Source: Tetrahymena elliotti 4EA (lineage: Eukaryota; Ciliophora; Oligohymenophorea; Hymenostomatida; Tetrahymenidae). From it: 64,000 nt of DNA. Position numbers and translations under genes: made by a program. The number at the start of each line of letters is the position of its first letter. Position 1 is the stretch's first letter. The notes below the pieces were generated by a model. It was not told the DNA's origin, ran no database searches, and saw nothing but the letters and a program-made list of their open reading frames with translations. The stretch covers positions 472,724-536,723 of the forward strand of contig JH720304.1 of NCBI GenBank assembly GCA_000231825.2, in the 5' to 3' direction. This document shows positions 36,450 through 48,365 of the stretch, one piece after another.

Positions 36450-38149
36450 TTAATTTTATCTTTAATTGATTTATTTTGCAGAAATTAGTTTATCAAAAAT
36501 TCAAAAAATCTGATATATTAACACGAAATAATTAAAAAAGTGACAATAAGTATCTTTTTTGAAATTAATTTCCGTTTTTAAATTGAACAACAAGGTTTTA
36601 TTTCTTAATTTTTAGTATTGAAGTTTTTTTATTTACATAAAAGGTTAATTTTTTAAGATTTTTCTATTAACAAAAATAAAAATCTCAAGAAATATAAGAT
36701 TGAATTTGTTTTTTGTAGAGATATTTGTTGTAAAGATAGAAAAAGTTATGAATTTCATTGAGAGATACTCTCTACACAAATCGAAATATTTAATTGCTTA
36801 AAACGGGATATTTTTTCTCAAACGAATTTGTTTTACTAAGATTAACAAAAATGTTTATTGATATATGATATCTAGAAAAACTTAAATTATAAAATAATCT
36901 AAATTTTGGATTATTTCGTTTCTTAATATCCATCTGCTTATTACCTATTTTCAATTAGATAGGATACCTTAAAAACAAATTTTTACTTACAAAATCTAAA
37001 AATCCTAATAATTCATCAGAAATACAAACAAAGTATTAATAATAATCATATATCTTTCTTAAATTAACTTTGCAAAAATTAATTAGATTTTTCTTTTTAT
37101 AATCTTTGATCCTTTTTTCTTAATCCTTCTATGGAAAGTAGAAAAATTCATTTTTATGATAATGACTCTTTTAGAAAAATGAAATAATTTTAACAAATAT
37201 GTAATCTAGAAATTTCGATATTATACTATTGAGCACATAATATATTGAACCAATTGTTTTATATGGTATGTTAAAAAACTATAAAAATCTACCTATATAT
37301 CCTACTAAAAACTATTGTTTTTTTTAATCACTTTCAAGAGAAAAACACAAATCACTCTCATATAAAATTCATGTACTTAAAGTAATTTCAAATTTCTGCT
37401 CTGATGTCATTAATAATATAAAAAATAAAAACCTAAATAATTTTTTTAGAATATGAATGAGTTCAATTTTCTTCATTTAGAATGAAGAAAATTTCTGTAG
37501 ATTTATTTAGCTAAATGTTGAAAATTTACCTTAGTAATTTTCATTTTATTTTGAAGAAGAAATAAGTTAAGTTAAAAAATACAAACTAGTCTTGAATATG
37601 TAAGGTCTATATTTATTATTTTTTCTATGATTAGAAGATATTGAATGAAATTAATTTCAAATAATTTATTTGTAGGGTAATCAAATTAGATCTCACCTTT
37701 ACATATCTTTGAATTAGATATTAATCTTAAGATGTATATATGTATACTATATACATACCTTTAAATTTACTCAAAAGAAATATGCTTGATTATAGAAATG
37801 AAATTTTGCAATCTAATTATAAAAATTAAAAAAACAAATAATAAATTTTGAATAGAATTATTTGGATTATATGGCTCGAATAAAATTTTATTTTCACGAT
37901 GTTTAAGTGAAAATGAAAATATAATATTTTGGAAAGCTCGATTAATTATGATTTTGATTTATTTTTAAGGGAAAATGAAAATCTTAAAAAGAAAAAATAT
38001 TGTAAATAAGTTCTGTAATGTTTCAAAAAAAAGTGGCAAAATTTTTAATTTTCTCAAATTGTACTATGAATTGATTTCAAAGTTTCGCTAAATACAAAAC
38101 ATTTTGGTCAAATACAAACACCAAATTATTAACTTTAATTAATTAATTA
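36450..38149. other. Intergenic region, includes left part of a tandem duplication
   Basis: A+T-rich. From about 37,620 onward it is related to 38,960-39,500 (for example the shared CACCTTTACATATCTTTGAA at 37,695 and 38,990), marking the left copy of a ~1.35-kb tandem duplication. The first kilobase should contain the promoter of the secreted repeat protein. No gene seen. Confidence 0.5.
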
Positions 38150-40345
38150 TTTAGAATATTATTAAAGATAATTTAATAAGTCAACTTAACATTTTTCTTC
38201 TATTGTTTTTTCAGCCTGTCTTTATTTCCTGTTAAAATATAATTTAAAATAAATTACCAAAAAAAGTAAGATAAAGTACTTGCTTTCTCTTCCAATTCTA
38301 ACATTACCTAAGTTAATGACAATCAGTCCTTCTTCAAGTCTAGCTTATTTATCATTTAATCACTTCGCTTATAAATAAGCTTAAAATTTTTTGATAGTTT
38401 ACTAAAGAGGTAGGGTATTTTCTCAACACTTCCTAAAGGATATTGTTTTGGATACTACTTTCATCTGTAAATTAATCTATTATTAGGTATTGTATTTTTT
38501 AGATGTTTTTATTGAAATATTTACCACCAAAGATATTTTCGATTGACTCTTTAATTTAAGAAAAACAATCCCCCAAATATATTGACTCTAATGTCATTTC
38601 TTTCTTTTGAAATACACTTTATCACGGCTTATTAATCAACTTGGCTAACATAATAAATTTAAGTATTGTAGAATATTTCTAAATAATTTAACCATTTTAA
38701 TCTTAAATTTCATCCTAAAAGAAAATTCGATAACTAAATAATTAAGTAAGTTCCTAATTGTAAAGACTTGCCTTTATTTTTATCACATATAAATAAATAT
38801 TTTCCTAGAAAACTTTAAATTACATTTATTTAATTGTTTTTATTCATAAGACTTCATCATTAACATATCATTTTATCATTAATTATGACTCACTCTATTT
38901 GGATTGATTTTGAAGGATAATTATTAAAGGATAACTACTTGCTCAGAGCTATATTTAGCTAAGAAGGTAAATCTTATAAGATTTCATTCACCTTTACATA
39001 TCTTTGAAAAAAATGTTACTTTTCAGGTGTATACCTAACAATCAACCAGATAATATTATAAGCACGATAAAAAATATTTTATGTATTTGATTTGTAAAAA
39101 TTAAAGAAATTGGGAATATGTTAGATTCTACTGAAATAAAATTTTAAAAAAATTAATTAACAAAGAATAAATTTGGGATAAAAAAATTTGGATTTGAAGT
39201 TTCTATAAATTATGATTATCTTCAAACGAAAATAGAATAATTTTAATTCTATATATAGTTAATTAAATCTTATTTTAAATATCTGAAATTGAAAATGAAA
39301 ATCTTGAAATAGGACAAATTTGCTAATTAGTTCAGTAAATTATTTAAAAAGAAAGCAAATTAATTAAATTTTTTATTTAAAAATCATTTGGTTAAGTATT
39401 AAAATTTCTCAAATTATGATGTAAATTGATTTTTAGATAAATTACAAAAAAATATGTATGGTTTAGACCATTTGACTATTAAATTTTATTAAAGAATTAT
39501 TCAATTTTTTTTAAGTAAATTTAACAGGGCTTAATATTTTTCTTCAATATCTTTGTTTTTTTAGCCTGTCTTTATTTCCTGTTAAAATATAATTAAAAAG
39601 TAATTAATATCAAAAAGTAATATAAAATATTTACTTTCTCTTCCAAATCAATTGTCCCAATTTAAACATTATCCTTATTAATGATAATCAGTCCTTCTTC
39701 AAGTCTAACCTATTTATAATTTGTTATTTTATTTAAAAATAAGATAAACATTTTGAATAATTTACTAAAGAATCAGGATATTCTCTCAATACTTCCTTGA
39801 GGATATTATTTTCATCTGAAAATGAATCTGTTATTAAATATTATTTTATTTTTTTACATCAATCTATTTTTAAAAAATATTTACCACTGAAGATGTCTTC
39901 ACTTGAATCTTTAATTTAGGATAAGTAATCCCCAAAGATATCAGCTATAATATCGTTTCTTTCAGTTGAAATCCACTTTATCATAGCTTATTAATTAGCT
40001 TGGTCAACATAAATTTAAATGTCATCAAATATTTTTAAATAATCAACACCATTTTAATCTTAAAGGATTTCACCCTTATAGAAAATTTAATTACTAAATA
40101 GCTAAACAAGCTTAAGGGTACCTGCATAGTGAAATTTCATGCTTGTAAAGACTTGTCTAAAATTTTAAAAACAAATAAATAAATATTTTATTGAAAATTT
40201 TAAGATTACACTTATTTAATTGCTTTATATTTAGCAACATCCTAAGATTTCATCATCAACATATCATTTTCATCAGCAATCATGACTCCTTCTATTTAGA
40301 TTGATTTGGAAGGATAACTCTTAAAGGATTACTGCTTGCTAAGAG
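37630..40345. repeat. Diverged tandem duplication of ~1.35 kb covering the CPSF73 3' end
   Basis: Copy 1 is about 37,630-38,980 and copy 2 about 38,985-40,345. Matching landmarks in order are CACCTTTACATATCTTTGAA, AAAATGAAAATCTT, GCCTGTCTTTATTTCCTGTTA, CAGTCCTTCTTCAAGTCTA and the segment encoding the end of exon 7. Copy 2 is the functional gene end, copy 1 is decayed. Confidence 0.8.
38150..38965 (-). pseudogene. Decayed duplicate of the CPSF73 3' exons
   Basis: Homologous to exons 7 (end) to 11 of the intact gene at 39501-42944, including intron positions. It carries disabling changes. The codon after IQIE is TGA where the intact copy has GGA, and the last exon reads GGC TGA where the intact copy has GGC TAA (Gln). 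It has no catalytic exons, so it cannot make an active protein. Confidence 0.8.
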
Positions 40346-42944
40346 TTAAATTTTCTTAAGCTGTACTTTCTATATTTTTAACATTTTATTCTTCACCTTG
40401 ATCTATTTCTTCATCTATTTCTGAAGTATGTTGATGATTTTCTTCTTTTTCTTCAATCTCCATTTCATGTTTATGATCATGATCATGATCATGTTCTTTT
40501 TCATTTTAGATTTCATTTTCTTCTTTTTGTGAACCTTCTTCAATAATATCTTTATCTTCATGAGTAAGAGCTTACTGTTATTTGAAATTTTCTATTTCTT
40601 AGACGTACTACAAAATATATTAGCTTATTTCTTTTTCTAGCTCTCCAACAATCTTGCAAGATTCAGTTGCATTTAGATTAAAACAAATTTTTTGTTAGTT
40701 ATTAGGTGCATGAACCTACAATCCAACAAAAGTCTTCATAAGTTCTTTCTACAATTCTTTAATTTTAATTGAGCTACCATGAACTAAAATAACGTGTTAA
40801 GGCTCAATAGCTCTAATGAAATTTGTTGTTTAATTTAGATCAGCATGAGCTGAAAAACTGATATTTTTAACAGACATATTGAATGGTATTTTTCTACCAT
40901 CTGTAATAGAATTAATGGTTTTGTCTTACTTTTCATTTTGAATTTCCTTAGACAAGGTGTCTTTATTTATTAATAAAATAATATAAAGTTATTTGTTTGA
41001 ATACTTTTATAAAATTAAATGAATGGATGAAATTTGTTGACTTGAATTGAATTTATCTGATATAATTTTTTCAATTTTCATCAACAGTTTTATCTCAAAA
41101 ATTATCAATCAATTATAAATTTACTTTCTGGGCAAAAACCAGTTAAAATAACTCCATTTTGGGGCTTGCTACAAATTCTTTCAATAATTGTTCTTGAGAT
41201 TCCGCTTTGTAGATTGAAAGGAGAAGAAAGGATAACACAAGGCTTATTTTCATCAATTTCATCATGCTTTGTAATATTGTTAGGAGCATAATGCAAATTG
41301 AAAGGATTTAATTAGTTCTTTCTAATAGGATCAGCCATCATAGATTTGTAATATTAGAAAATTTAATTGGCTTTTTTTGATAGATTTTAGGTAAAGTGAA
41401 TTTTTATATCAGCCAACTCACTTGAGTTTTACTTCCAGAATTCTTCAAGAATTAAAACTATTTCTTGAGCTCTTCCAAGAGCAAACACAGGTAAAAGACA
41501 TTATCCCTTGTTTTTCACAATTCTCATTACTTCTTAAGTCAATTATTGCTATTAAAAAGTTTAATAAAATTAAAATTTTGATGAGAAAATTTTTCATTCT
41601 TTTGAAAAGAGCCATAGTTTATCACAAATAAAATATTAAGTAAAATTTATTAAATAATCCAAAAAATTATTAAAATCAGTATTTAAATTACCTCTCTTTC
41701 ACTTCTAGATTCATGATTACATTTACCATAAGTTCCTTCAACAATTAAGACATCGACTTTTTCATTAGGGATCTAAGCTGGTGGAATGAGAATATCTTTT
41801 TCAGTACTATAATCACCAGTGTAAAGAACTCTCACACCATCAATTTCAACTAAGAACATAGCCGCACCTAGAACATGGCCAGCAGGATAGCATTTAAATT
41901 TGATATTTTCATGCTCCATTTCTTCATAAAAATCAATGACATTAATTACTTGGGTTGACTTTTCAATATCATCAGCTGTATACAGTTTAATATTTTCACT
42001 TTTATCCTATGGTTTTTATATGAAAAATTAAATGAAACTATAAATATATATTTAATTTACTGTTAAAGAATCTCTCAAGACATGACGATAGATTGCACGA
42101 GTTGGAGAAGTGGCATAAACTTTTTGTTTTTTCCCATTGAAGTCAGTCTTAGATATGAAGTAAGGAAGAGCTGCACAGTGGTCAAGATGGAAACTAAGGA
42201 AATAATTTTTGAAAAGGGAATAAGTTTGAAAATTTCTGAAAGATTTATATATAATATCTATATTAGTATCAGATTCTTGATATTGCTTGTATCAGATTTA
42301 ATACTTTATTAGGAGGAATGACCTTAGAGCAATATTATTGAAATATAAATAAAGAAATACTGTGTAATGAAAATAATATCAATCTAATCAGGTTTAATAT
42401 TATCGAAGTAAGGAAGAGATGCGTGACCATTTTTACCCATGTGCAAACCACAATCGAACTAAGAGTTTATTTATTTAATTATTTAAGTATGAAGAAATAA
42501 AATGATGAGTTGAAAGTTTGAAATAGAGATTGATTGATGAAAATAATAAATACAACATATCAATTAAAAAGAAATAAAATGAGTGAGTTAGTGAGTTTAA
42601 TAATGGAGGAAGAGGGGGATAAATGTTATAAATAAGTATGAACATATAAACAGCTAATTATTAAGATATAAATCGCCATTGATTTCAACGTATTTTAAAT
42701 TAACAACTTTATTTATTTATTTTTTTCCAAATTTAATACCATAATAGTTTTGCCTTTATATTCTAATATAATGCATGATCTTCCAACTTCTTAGCCTGCT
42801 CCTATTAATAGTTAATATAAAAATTATTTTAATTGCATTCATAATATTGCAAAACATATCTTATTATAATTTTCTAAGTTTTTTACCTAAAGGATAAATG
42901 ACCATTTGGTCATTCTTAATATTTTTAATATTCAGTGAAGTCAT
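39501..42944 (-). CDS. CPSF3: CPSF73-type pre-mRNA 3'-end processing endonuclease, 775 aa
   Basis: The metallo-beta-lactamase/beta-CASP nuclease that cuts pre-mRNA before polyadenylation. Eleven exons splice to 2,328 bases exactly, from ATG 42944 to TGA 39501-39503. Diagnostic motifs in order are LGAGQEVGRSCI, DCGLHMGKNG, the zinc motif HFHLDHC near residue 75, YATSPTRAIYRHV, GHVLGAAMF, YTGDYS, VEGTYG, FALGRAQE, LQSGISR, then SFSAHAD and HVILVHG. These match human CPSF73 in order and spacing. After the catalytic region (about residue 500 on) is a lineage insertion, His/Asp/Glu-rich (HDHDHDHKHEMEIEEKEE), followed by IQIEGVMIADEND and the conserved C-terminal domain. The human name is used by homology; the paralog CPSF100 is excluded because the zinc ligands are intact. 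The adjacent 38-kb copy is a pseudogene. Confidence 0.95.
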
Positions 42945-43940
42945 TCCTATCTATGTATCTCTTTAATTTTTGATAAAACTGTGATTTTAGATTTAGTTTC
43001 TATTTAAAATAAATGAAATTTCTAATGTTAATTTATTTATTTTGTTCCAATCATTTGAAATATACAAAATCTAAAACATATTTTCCCTCTTCATCTATCA
43101 TCAATTTTTTTAATGACTAGACATAAATCTATTTTAACTTATTATCTTTTTTCATTTATCATCTTTTCATTACTAGACATAAATCTATTTTAACTTAAAA
43201 ACTGTTAAGATAAGGTTTTCATTCAAATTATAATTATTTTTTATACTTCATTTGCTTTTACAAAAATATGAATTCAATTTTTCAAAATATTTTAGAAATA
43301 GGGATGGAAATTGTTGTTTGAAAGTATAATATTACTTTGAAACTATGTTATGTAGAATCATTAGCTAGTCAAAATAAATAAATCTAATAATTTCATTTTT
43401 AAAATTTGAATAAGTAACCTAAATTAAGATATTTTCTTTTTAAATTTTATTTACACATTTCATCTAATTTAGTTAATCATTTTATAATCATCAATTAACA
43501 TACTAATATTAATATGAAATAATAAGCCATTTATTATTTTTTACTTCTCATCCATATTATTTTAAATACCATAAACATTTATTGAGGGAATCTTATCAAA
43601 AGAAGAAAAATTATTCTATTTGAACATTTTCTAGACTCACTATTGATATGGCCAATATGAAATAAAATTGTTAGTTAATACATTTTATTTGGTTTTAATA
43701 TTCATTTATTTTATTATAACTTTTATAATAATTATTAAAAATTAAGTTAAAAAATTTTTATTTTTGGAAGCTAAGAGGAAATTTATGGAATGATAAAGAA
43801 TAAATTTTAATATTTTGAAATATATTTTGTAAAGTAGTTTAGAGTAATCTAAAAATTCATCCTATTTAAAAGTTTTCTTTTACATTTTCTTTATTAATTT
43901 ACTTAGCTAAATTATTAATATATTAATCATTAAAAAGAAT
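42945..43940. other. Intergenic region upstream of CPSF73
   Basis: A+T-rich. Contains a two-copy direct repeat (43116-43141 and 43172-43197, 26 identical bases, 56-bp spacing) and presumably the CPSF73 promoter. No gene seen. Confidence 0.5.
43116..43197. repeat. Short direct repeat, 26 bp, two copies
   Basis: ACTAGACATAAATCTATTTT and the next six bases occur at 43116 and again at 43172, each preceded by a related CATxTATCATC-rich stretch, so the true unit is about 56 bp repeated twice. It lies upstream of the CPSF73 start. Confidence 0.7.
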
Positions 43941-44792
43941 TCATTATTTTTGTTCTTAATTTGAAATACTCAACAAATTTAATCTAATGTAAAAATTATT
44001 TTATTACTTTATCTTCAATTGAGAAACTAAATATTGCAAAAAATATTTTTTTCCAATTGGGATTAAATTTTATTGAAGTAAAATTTATTATTCGCTTTTT
44101 TTTTCTTAAATACTATTAACATGTAAGTGAAAGATATTTCTCCTTCTTTGAATCTAATTTTATAAAATTTAGCTAGCTAGCTTTTCAATGTCAAAAATTA
44201 TTATTTAATATAATTTCTGTACTGTAATATTATTATGAGAGAGTAAATAAAGATATTTAATATTTATATTGATCATATTTATTTTATTTTTGCTTTCTTT
44301 TGGCTCAAAATTTGTATGCAAATTCACTAAATAAAGTAATTTGATACCACGAAATTTCTTAAAACATTCAAAATAATTGATGTCGCATCTAGACATTAGA
44401 ATTTTTAAAGAGGTAAATAAAAAGCACAGTTAAGGTAGGTAATAAATCCAATTAAGTGTTTTAAATATGATAGAAGTAGTATTATGAACGTTTATCTTGT
44501 TAAAAAGAAGATAATATTTTAGTAGTGTTTCTAGAATTTTTTAGAAAATGTAGAAGATATAAAGTATAAATATATGAGATACTTAATTTTTAAAGATATT
44601 TAATTCGTAAACAATAATTAAAATAGAAAGTGAGTTATTCCTATCAGATATGATTAATATCAAAACATACTTTATCTATACTAAATGCATCAAATTATAA
44701 ATAGAAAAGGCTAAATTGTATGATTCTAAAACAAACCTGTAATTTTTTAAACAAAAATTTGTTAGATATATCCAATAAAAAATTTTAATCAT
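43941..44792 (-). CDS. Possible membrane-associated protein, 283 aa (uncertain)
   Basis: An intron-free ciliate-code frame from ATG 44792 to TGA 43941-43943. The N-terminal half is hydrophobic and Ile/Leu/Tyr/Phe-rich with possible membrane segments; the C-terminal half is basic and Gln/Asn-rich (NQIQRRRNIFHLHVNSIQEK). At this base composition, open frames of this length are expected by chance several times in 64 kb. I find no homolog, repeat or splice structure to support it. Confidence 0.25.
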
Positions 44793-44839
44793 TCTTATCA
44801 ACTTTCAAACAAAAATGCAAAACAAAAAAGATAAAACTA

Positions 44840-45151
44840 ATGGAAGATTTTGAAGATATTCCTTCAAATAACAATGCAACACGAAATAAGTAGCAAGAAT
44901 GGTGGAGCTAATTTTAGTCTTTAGTAAAGAAATAAAGAAGGATTGCATTCTAAACTTTCGAAAGAGGAATGAATATTCCTTTCGATTCTTCTAGAAGGAA
45001 TGCTTAATTAAACTAGTTAAATACAGGACCCTAGCCTACCTCAAATTAATTTTAATTAAAAAAACATTTAAAAAAATAAAAAAGAAAATTTTATTAATTT
45101 TACAGCAGAATTTTATCGAACATTCTTAATTATAAATCTAAAATAAAATGA
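44840..45151 (+). CDS. Small Gln/Arg-rich ORF overlapping the GrpE start codon
   Basis: A 103-codon frame from ATG 44840. The first 70 residues look protein-like (EWWSQFQSLVKKQRRIAFQTFERG; FDSSRRNAQLN), while the last 30 are A+T-rich and Lys-rich. Its TGA overlaps the ATG of the GrpE gene (ATGA at 45148-45151). It may be a separate short gene, an upstream ORF in a longer GrpE transcript, or the first exon of something whose splice I cannot see. Confidence 0.35.
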
Positions 45152-46736
45152 AATCTATTGCTACTTTAGTCATCAGAGCTGCCAAGACCTAAAACATTGT
45201 CAGTACCTCTTTACCCAAGAACCTCTTATAATCTAGAGTCTGTGCCTTTACTCAAATCCCCAGAAACAAGTAATTTTAGTCTCTTTATTGTTATATGTCT
45301 AAAGAAAAGTTGAGTTAAATCCCAAATACTTTAGCCAAAAACACTCATTTTTGATAATTCAAAACTTGAAATTTAACAGATAGTTATAAAATAATTATTT
45401 AAACAATAATTTTATAAAATAGCTTCTGGAAGAACACTGGTGGCTCAGAAAATGAAGTTAAGGACGAAGAAGTTGAATAATTAGAAAAGTTAGCCAAGCA
45501 AAAAATGGAAAACAATAAAGCCAAGAATTAATAGCAATAAGAATAAGCCGAATAGTTGAAGCAAAAGGAAGCTGAAGAATAGGCTAAGAAGTAAAAGGAA
45601 GAAGATGAATGGCTCAAGCAATAAGAACTTAAGGATAAGAAGAGAGAAGAAGAAGTCAGAAGAATTCGTGAAAAGGAAGCTGAAAAGAAGCTCCCTGAAA
45701 GCATTGAATTATTGCTAAGTAAAGATTTATTTTTCTTCTTTCTAAACCATTAATAGATGCAGATATTTTGATTATTTGCTTACTTACAATGTTCTTTATT
45801 GTATTTCTAATATATTTTTGAAAAACCAACAAACAGAGTTAGAAAATAATGATGCTGCTAAGAAGAAGATCATTCACTTATACGAATAACTCAAGGAAAA
45901 GAATTAAGCCTTAGAATAAGAAAATAAACTCCTTAATGAATAAGTAAACTCTTAAATTGTTTATAACCTTACTTACTAAATGTTATTACTATAAATAGAA
46001 AACTGCCTTACAAACATAAACTGCCAACTGGTAAGAAAAGGCCAAGGAATTAAAAAGCATAGTAGAAAATACTTTGAAGGATATGGAATTGATGAGAATT
46101 AGATTAGAAAAGGAAAAAGAATAAACCAAAATCTTTGCTATCAGTAAATTTGCTGGTGAAGTACTTGAAATTAACGATAACATTGAAAGAGCCCTTAATG
46201 CAAATAAAGAATTATTAGGAAAGGATAATGGTTTATTTGAAGGTAATATACACTAAAAAAAACAACTTTATTTCAATCACACATACCCCCACAATATTAA
46301 ATCTTCCAAAATAAATTTAATAAATTTTCAAAATTTTATTTCACCTTTGAATGGATTTATTTAGTTAGTTAGTTATCTCCCAATCAATCAATAAATAAAT
46401 AAATTAAAAATAAGCAAAACAATTTTATTTGGTTTGATAAAAAATTAACTCTTAACTTAATTTTGACTGGATAAATTAATTAATCTCTAATTTTATCAAC
46501 AAACAATAGGTACTCTTATGACTCAAAAAATCTTAGAACAAATCTTATAAAGAAATGGTATTGTTAAGCTTAACCCTGAAGGTGAAATGTTTGATCCTAA
46601 CTTCCATGATGCTCTTTGCCAAGTTCCTGATCCCACTAAAGAATCTGGTAGCGTTGCCTTTGTTGCCCAAACTGGTTACAAAATCTACGACAGAGTTTTA
46701 CGTCCTGCTAAAGTTGGTGTTACTTACAAAAACTGA
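45148..46736 (+). CDS. mge1: Mitochondrial GrpE nucleotide-exchange factor, 331 aa
   Basis: GrpE releases ADP from Hsp70 so that the chaperone can cycle; the mitochondrial form (Mge1) serves protein import and folding in the matrix. Five exons (introns 45270-45422, 45719-45836, 45944-45998, 46243-46509) give 996 bases exactly. The N-terminus is a basic, Ser/Ala-rich presequence (KSIATLVIRAAKTQNIVST). A long Lys/Glu/Gln coiled coil follows (about residues 60-150), longer than in most GrpE proteins. Then comes the GrpE core with ISKFAGEVLEINDNIERAL and the closing beta domain with FDPNFHDALCQVPDP, GYKIYDRVLRPAKVGV. The ending YKN and TGA fit the family C-terminus. Confidence 0.93.
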
Positions 46737-48365
46737 AAACCCCAAAATAATTATTAGAATATTAGTCTTAATTGAAGCCTTCTCAAATAAATTATTTTCA
46801 ACAAAAAATTTATATCTAATTACAAATAACCTATCAATCAATAATTTAATTTAAATGATTATAAATTTTAAACATAAATATCAATCAACCATAAATAATC
46901 ACAGATATTATCTAAAGCTAACAAGTAATATAATAAAAAAAATTATTAGTTTTATTTAATGTAAATCTTTGTATATTCTCACAATATGTTAAGCACTTTT
47001 GACTTAATCTATTCTACAAATCTTCAAATCTTTTATTTATTTTTAATTATATTGCTATTATTTGTATCATGATTCAATTATTTTGTTAAAAAAATTAATA
47101 AAAAATAAGAATCATCCTACTTCAATTTATATCCTTATCTTTTATTTTGTAATCAATAATAAGAATCACTTTAAAAGAGTATTGTAACAACTGATAGACA
47201 TAAAATTACTTATTTTATTTAATTAAAATAAATATTTAGATTAAGAAATTTGTATTCATAGATATTTAATTCCATAGAAGCTTTTTAAGATATAAATTTT
47301 GACTACACATTAAAATTAAATATATTATTCATTTTATTATTTTGTTAATACCGATATTATTTATGATGATATGAGTAAGAGATAAATTTGATACTTATGA
47401 GCTAAATTGTTTCATCAGTGGTATGCTGACAGGTATTCAGTGAAATAAATATCAGATTTGAACTTTACAGATAAAATACATATTTTAATTAACATTAAAT
47501 CAAAAATAATAAACAAAATAATTTTTGCATAAAAGAAAATCTAATCCTCCATTTGTTTTCTATTGTTATATTCTCAAATGTAATCTTAAAATTAAATGAT
47601 ATAGGTCTTAGATAAAGACTGAAGTATTTAATTTAACCTTGGTCATTTAATAAAAGATAAATATTTGAATTTAATATTTTAATATAATTGTTTTAAATAA
47701 TTTTAATTTAAATTAAAAAGAAATACTATTTATTTCTTTGCTTAAATATTTACTTAAAACTAAATTTAATTTGATTTAAATTTTACCTAACAATGAACAA
47801 AGTATATTTTCTATAACACAAAAAAATATAAAAAATACTTTGATTTTCTAAATATTTTGTTAGGTAGAGTTTTTTGAAGCAATTTACAAAGTTTTTTTAA
47901 TTTATTTTAAAAATTATATCTCATCTATTTAACAGAGATAAAGAATTGTTTAAATTGGTATTGTAGTTTTCTTGAGAATAATATTTTATTGATGCCATTT
48001 TATAAATTTAATCACTTTATGTATAGAAATAAAAAGATTGCTATAAAAACACTATCTTTCAATAGATAGATGATAGGTTTTCCGAAGATTTATTAGATTA
48101 CGAGTTTCTTCTTGAAATAGATTGGTATTAAATTTAAAAGAAGAAAATTAATGAAAACTTTGTTAGTTTATTGACTGATTGATTACCTTTATTTTGTTTA
48201 TTTGTTTGTTTGAAACATTTCAAGAACAAAAATCAATTATGGTTGAAAGAAGAAAATGATTAAATAATAGGGAGTAGTGCAATAAAAGAAAAATATTAGT
48301 TTTTTGTGGATGGTAAACGAATAGAATACATATGATTTTAACTAGTAGGCGTATTTTAATGCTAA
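46737..48365. other. Long intergenic region with one candidate RNA
   Basis: About 1.6 kb of A+T-rich sequence between GrpE and the pseudokinase gene. The only structured segment I see is the candidate snoRNA at 47347-47437, which has visibly higher G+C than its surroundings. Confidence 0.5.
47347..47437 (+). ncRNA. Candidate box C/D small nucleolar RNA
   Basis: A box C match ATGATGA at 47363-47369 and a box D match CTGA at 47426-47429 lie in a G+C-enriched island. A perfect six-base terminal stem encloses them: AATACC at 47347-47352 and GGTATT at 47432-47437. The stem sits ten bases from box C but only two from box D, which is asymmetric for the class, and I cannot identify convincing C' and D' boxes. 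Treat as a candidate only. Confidence 0.25.
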
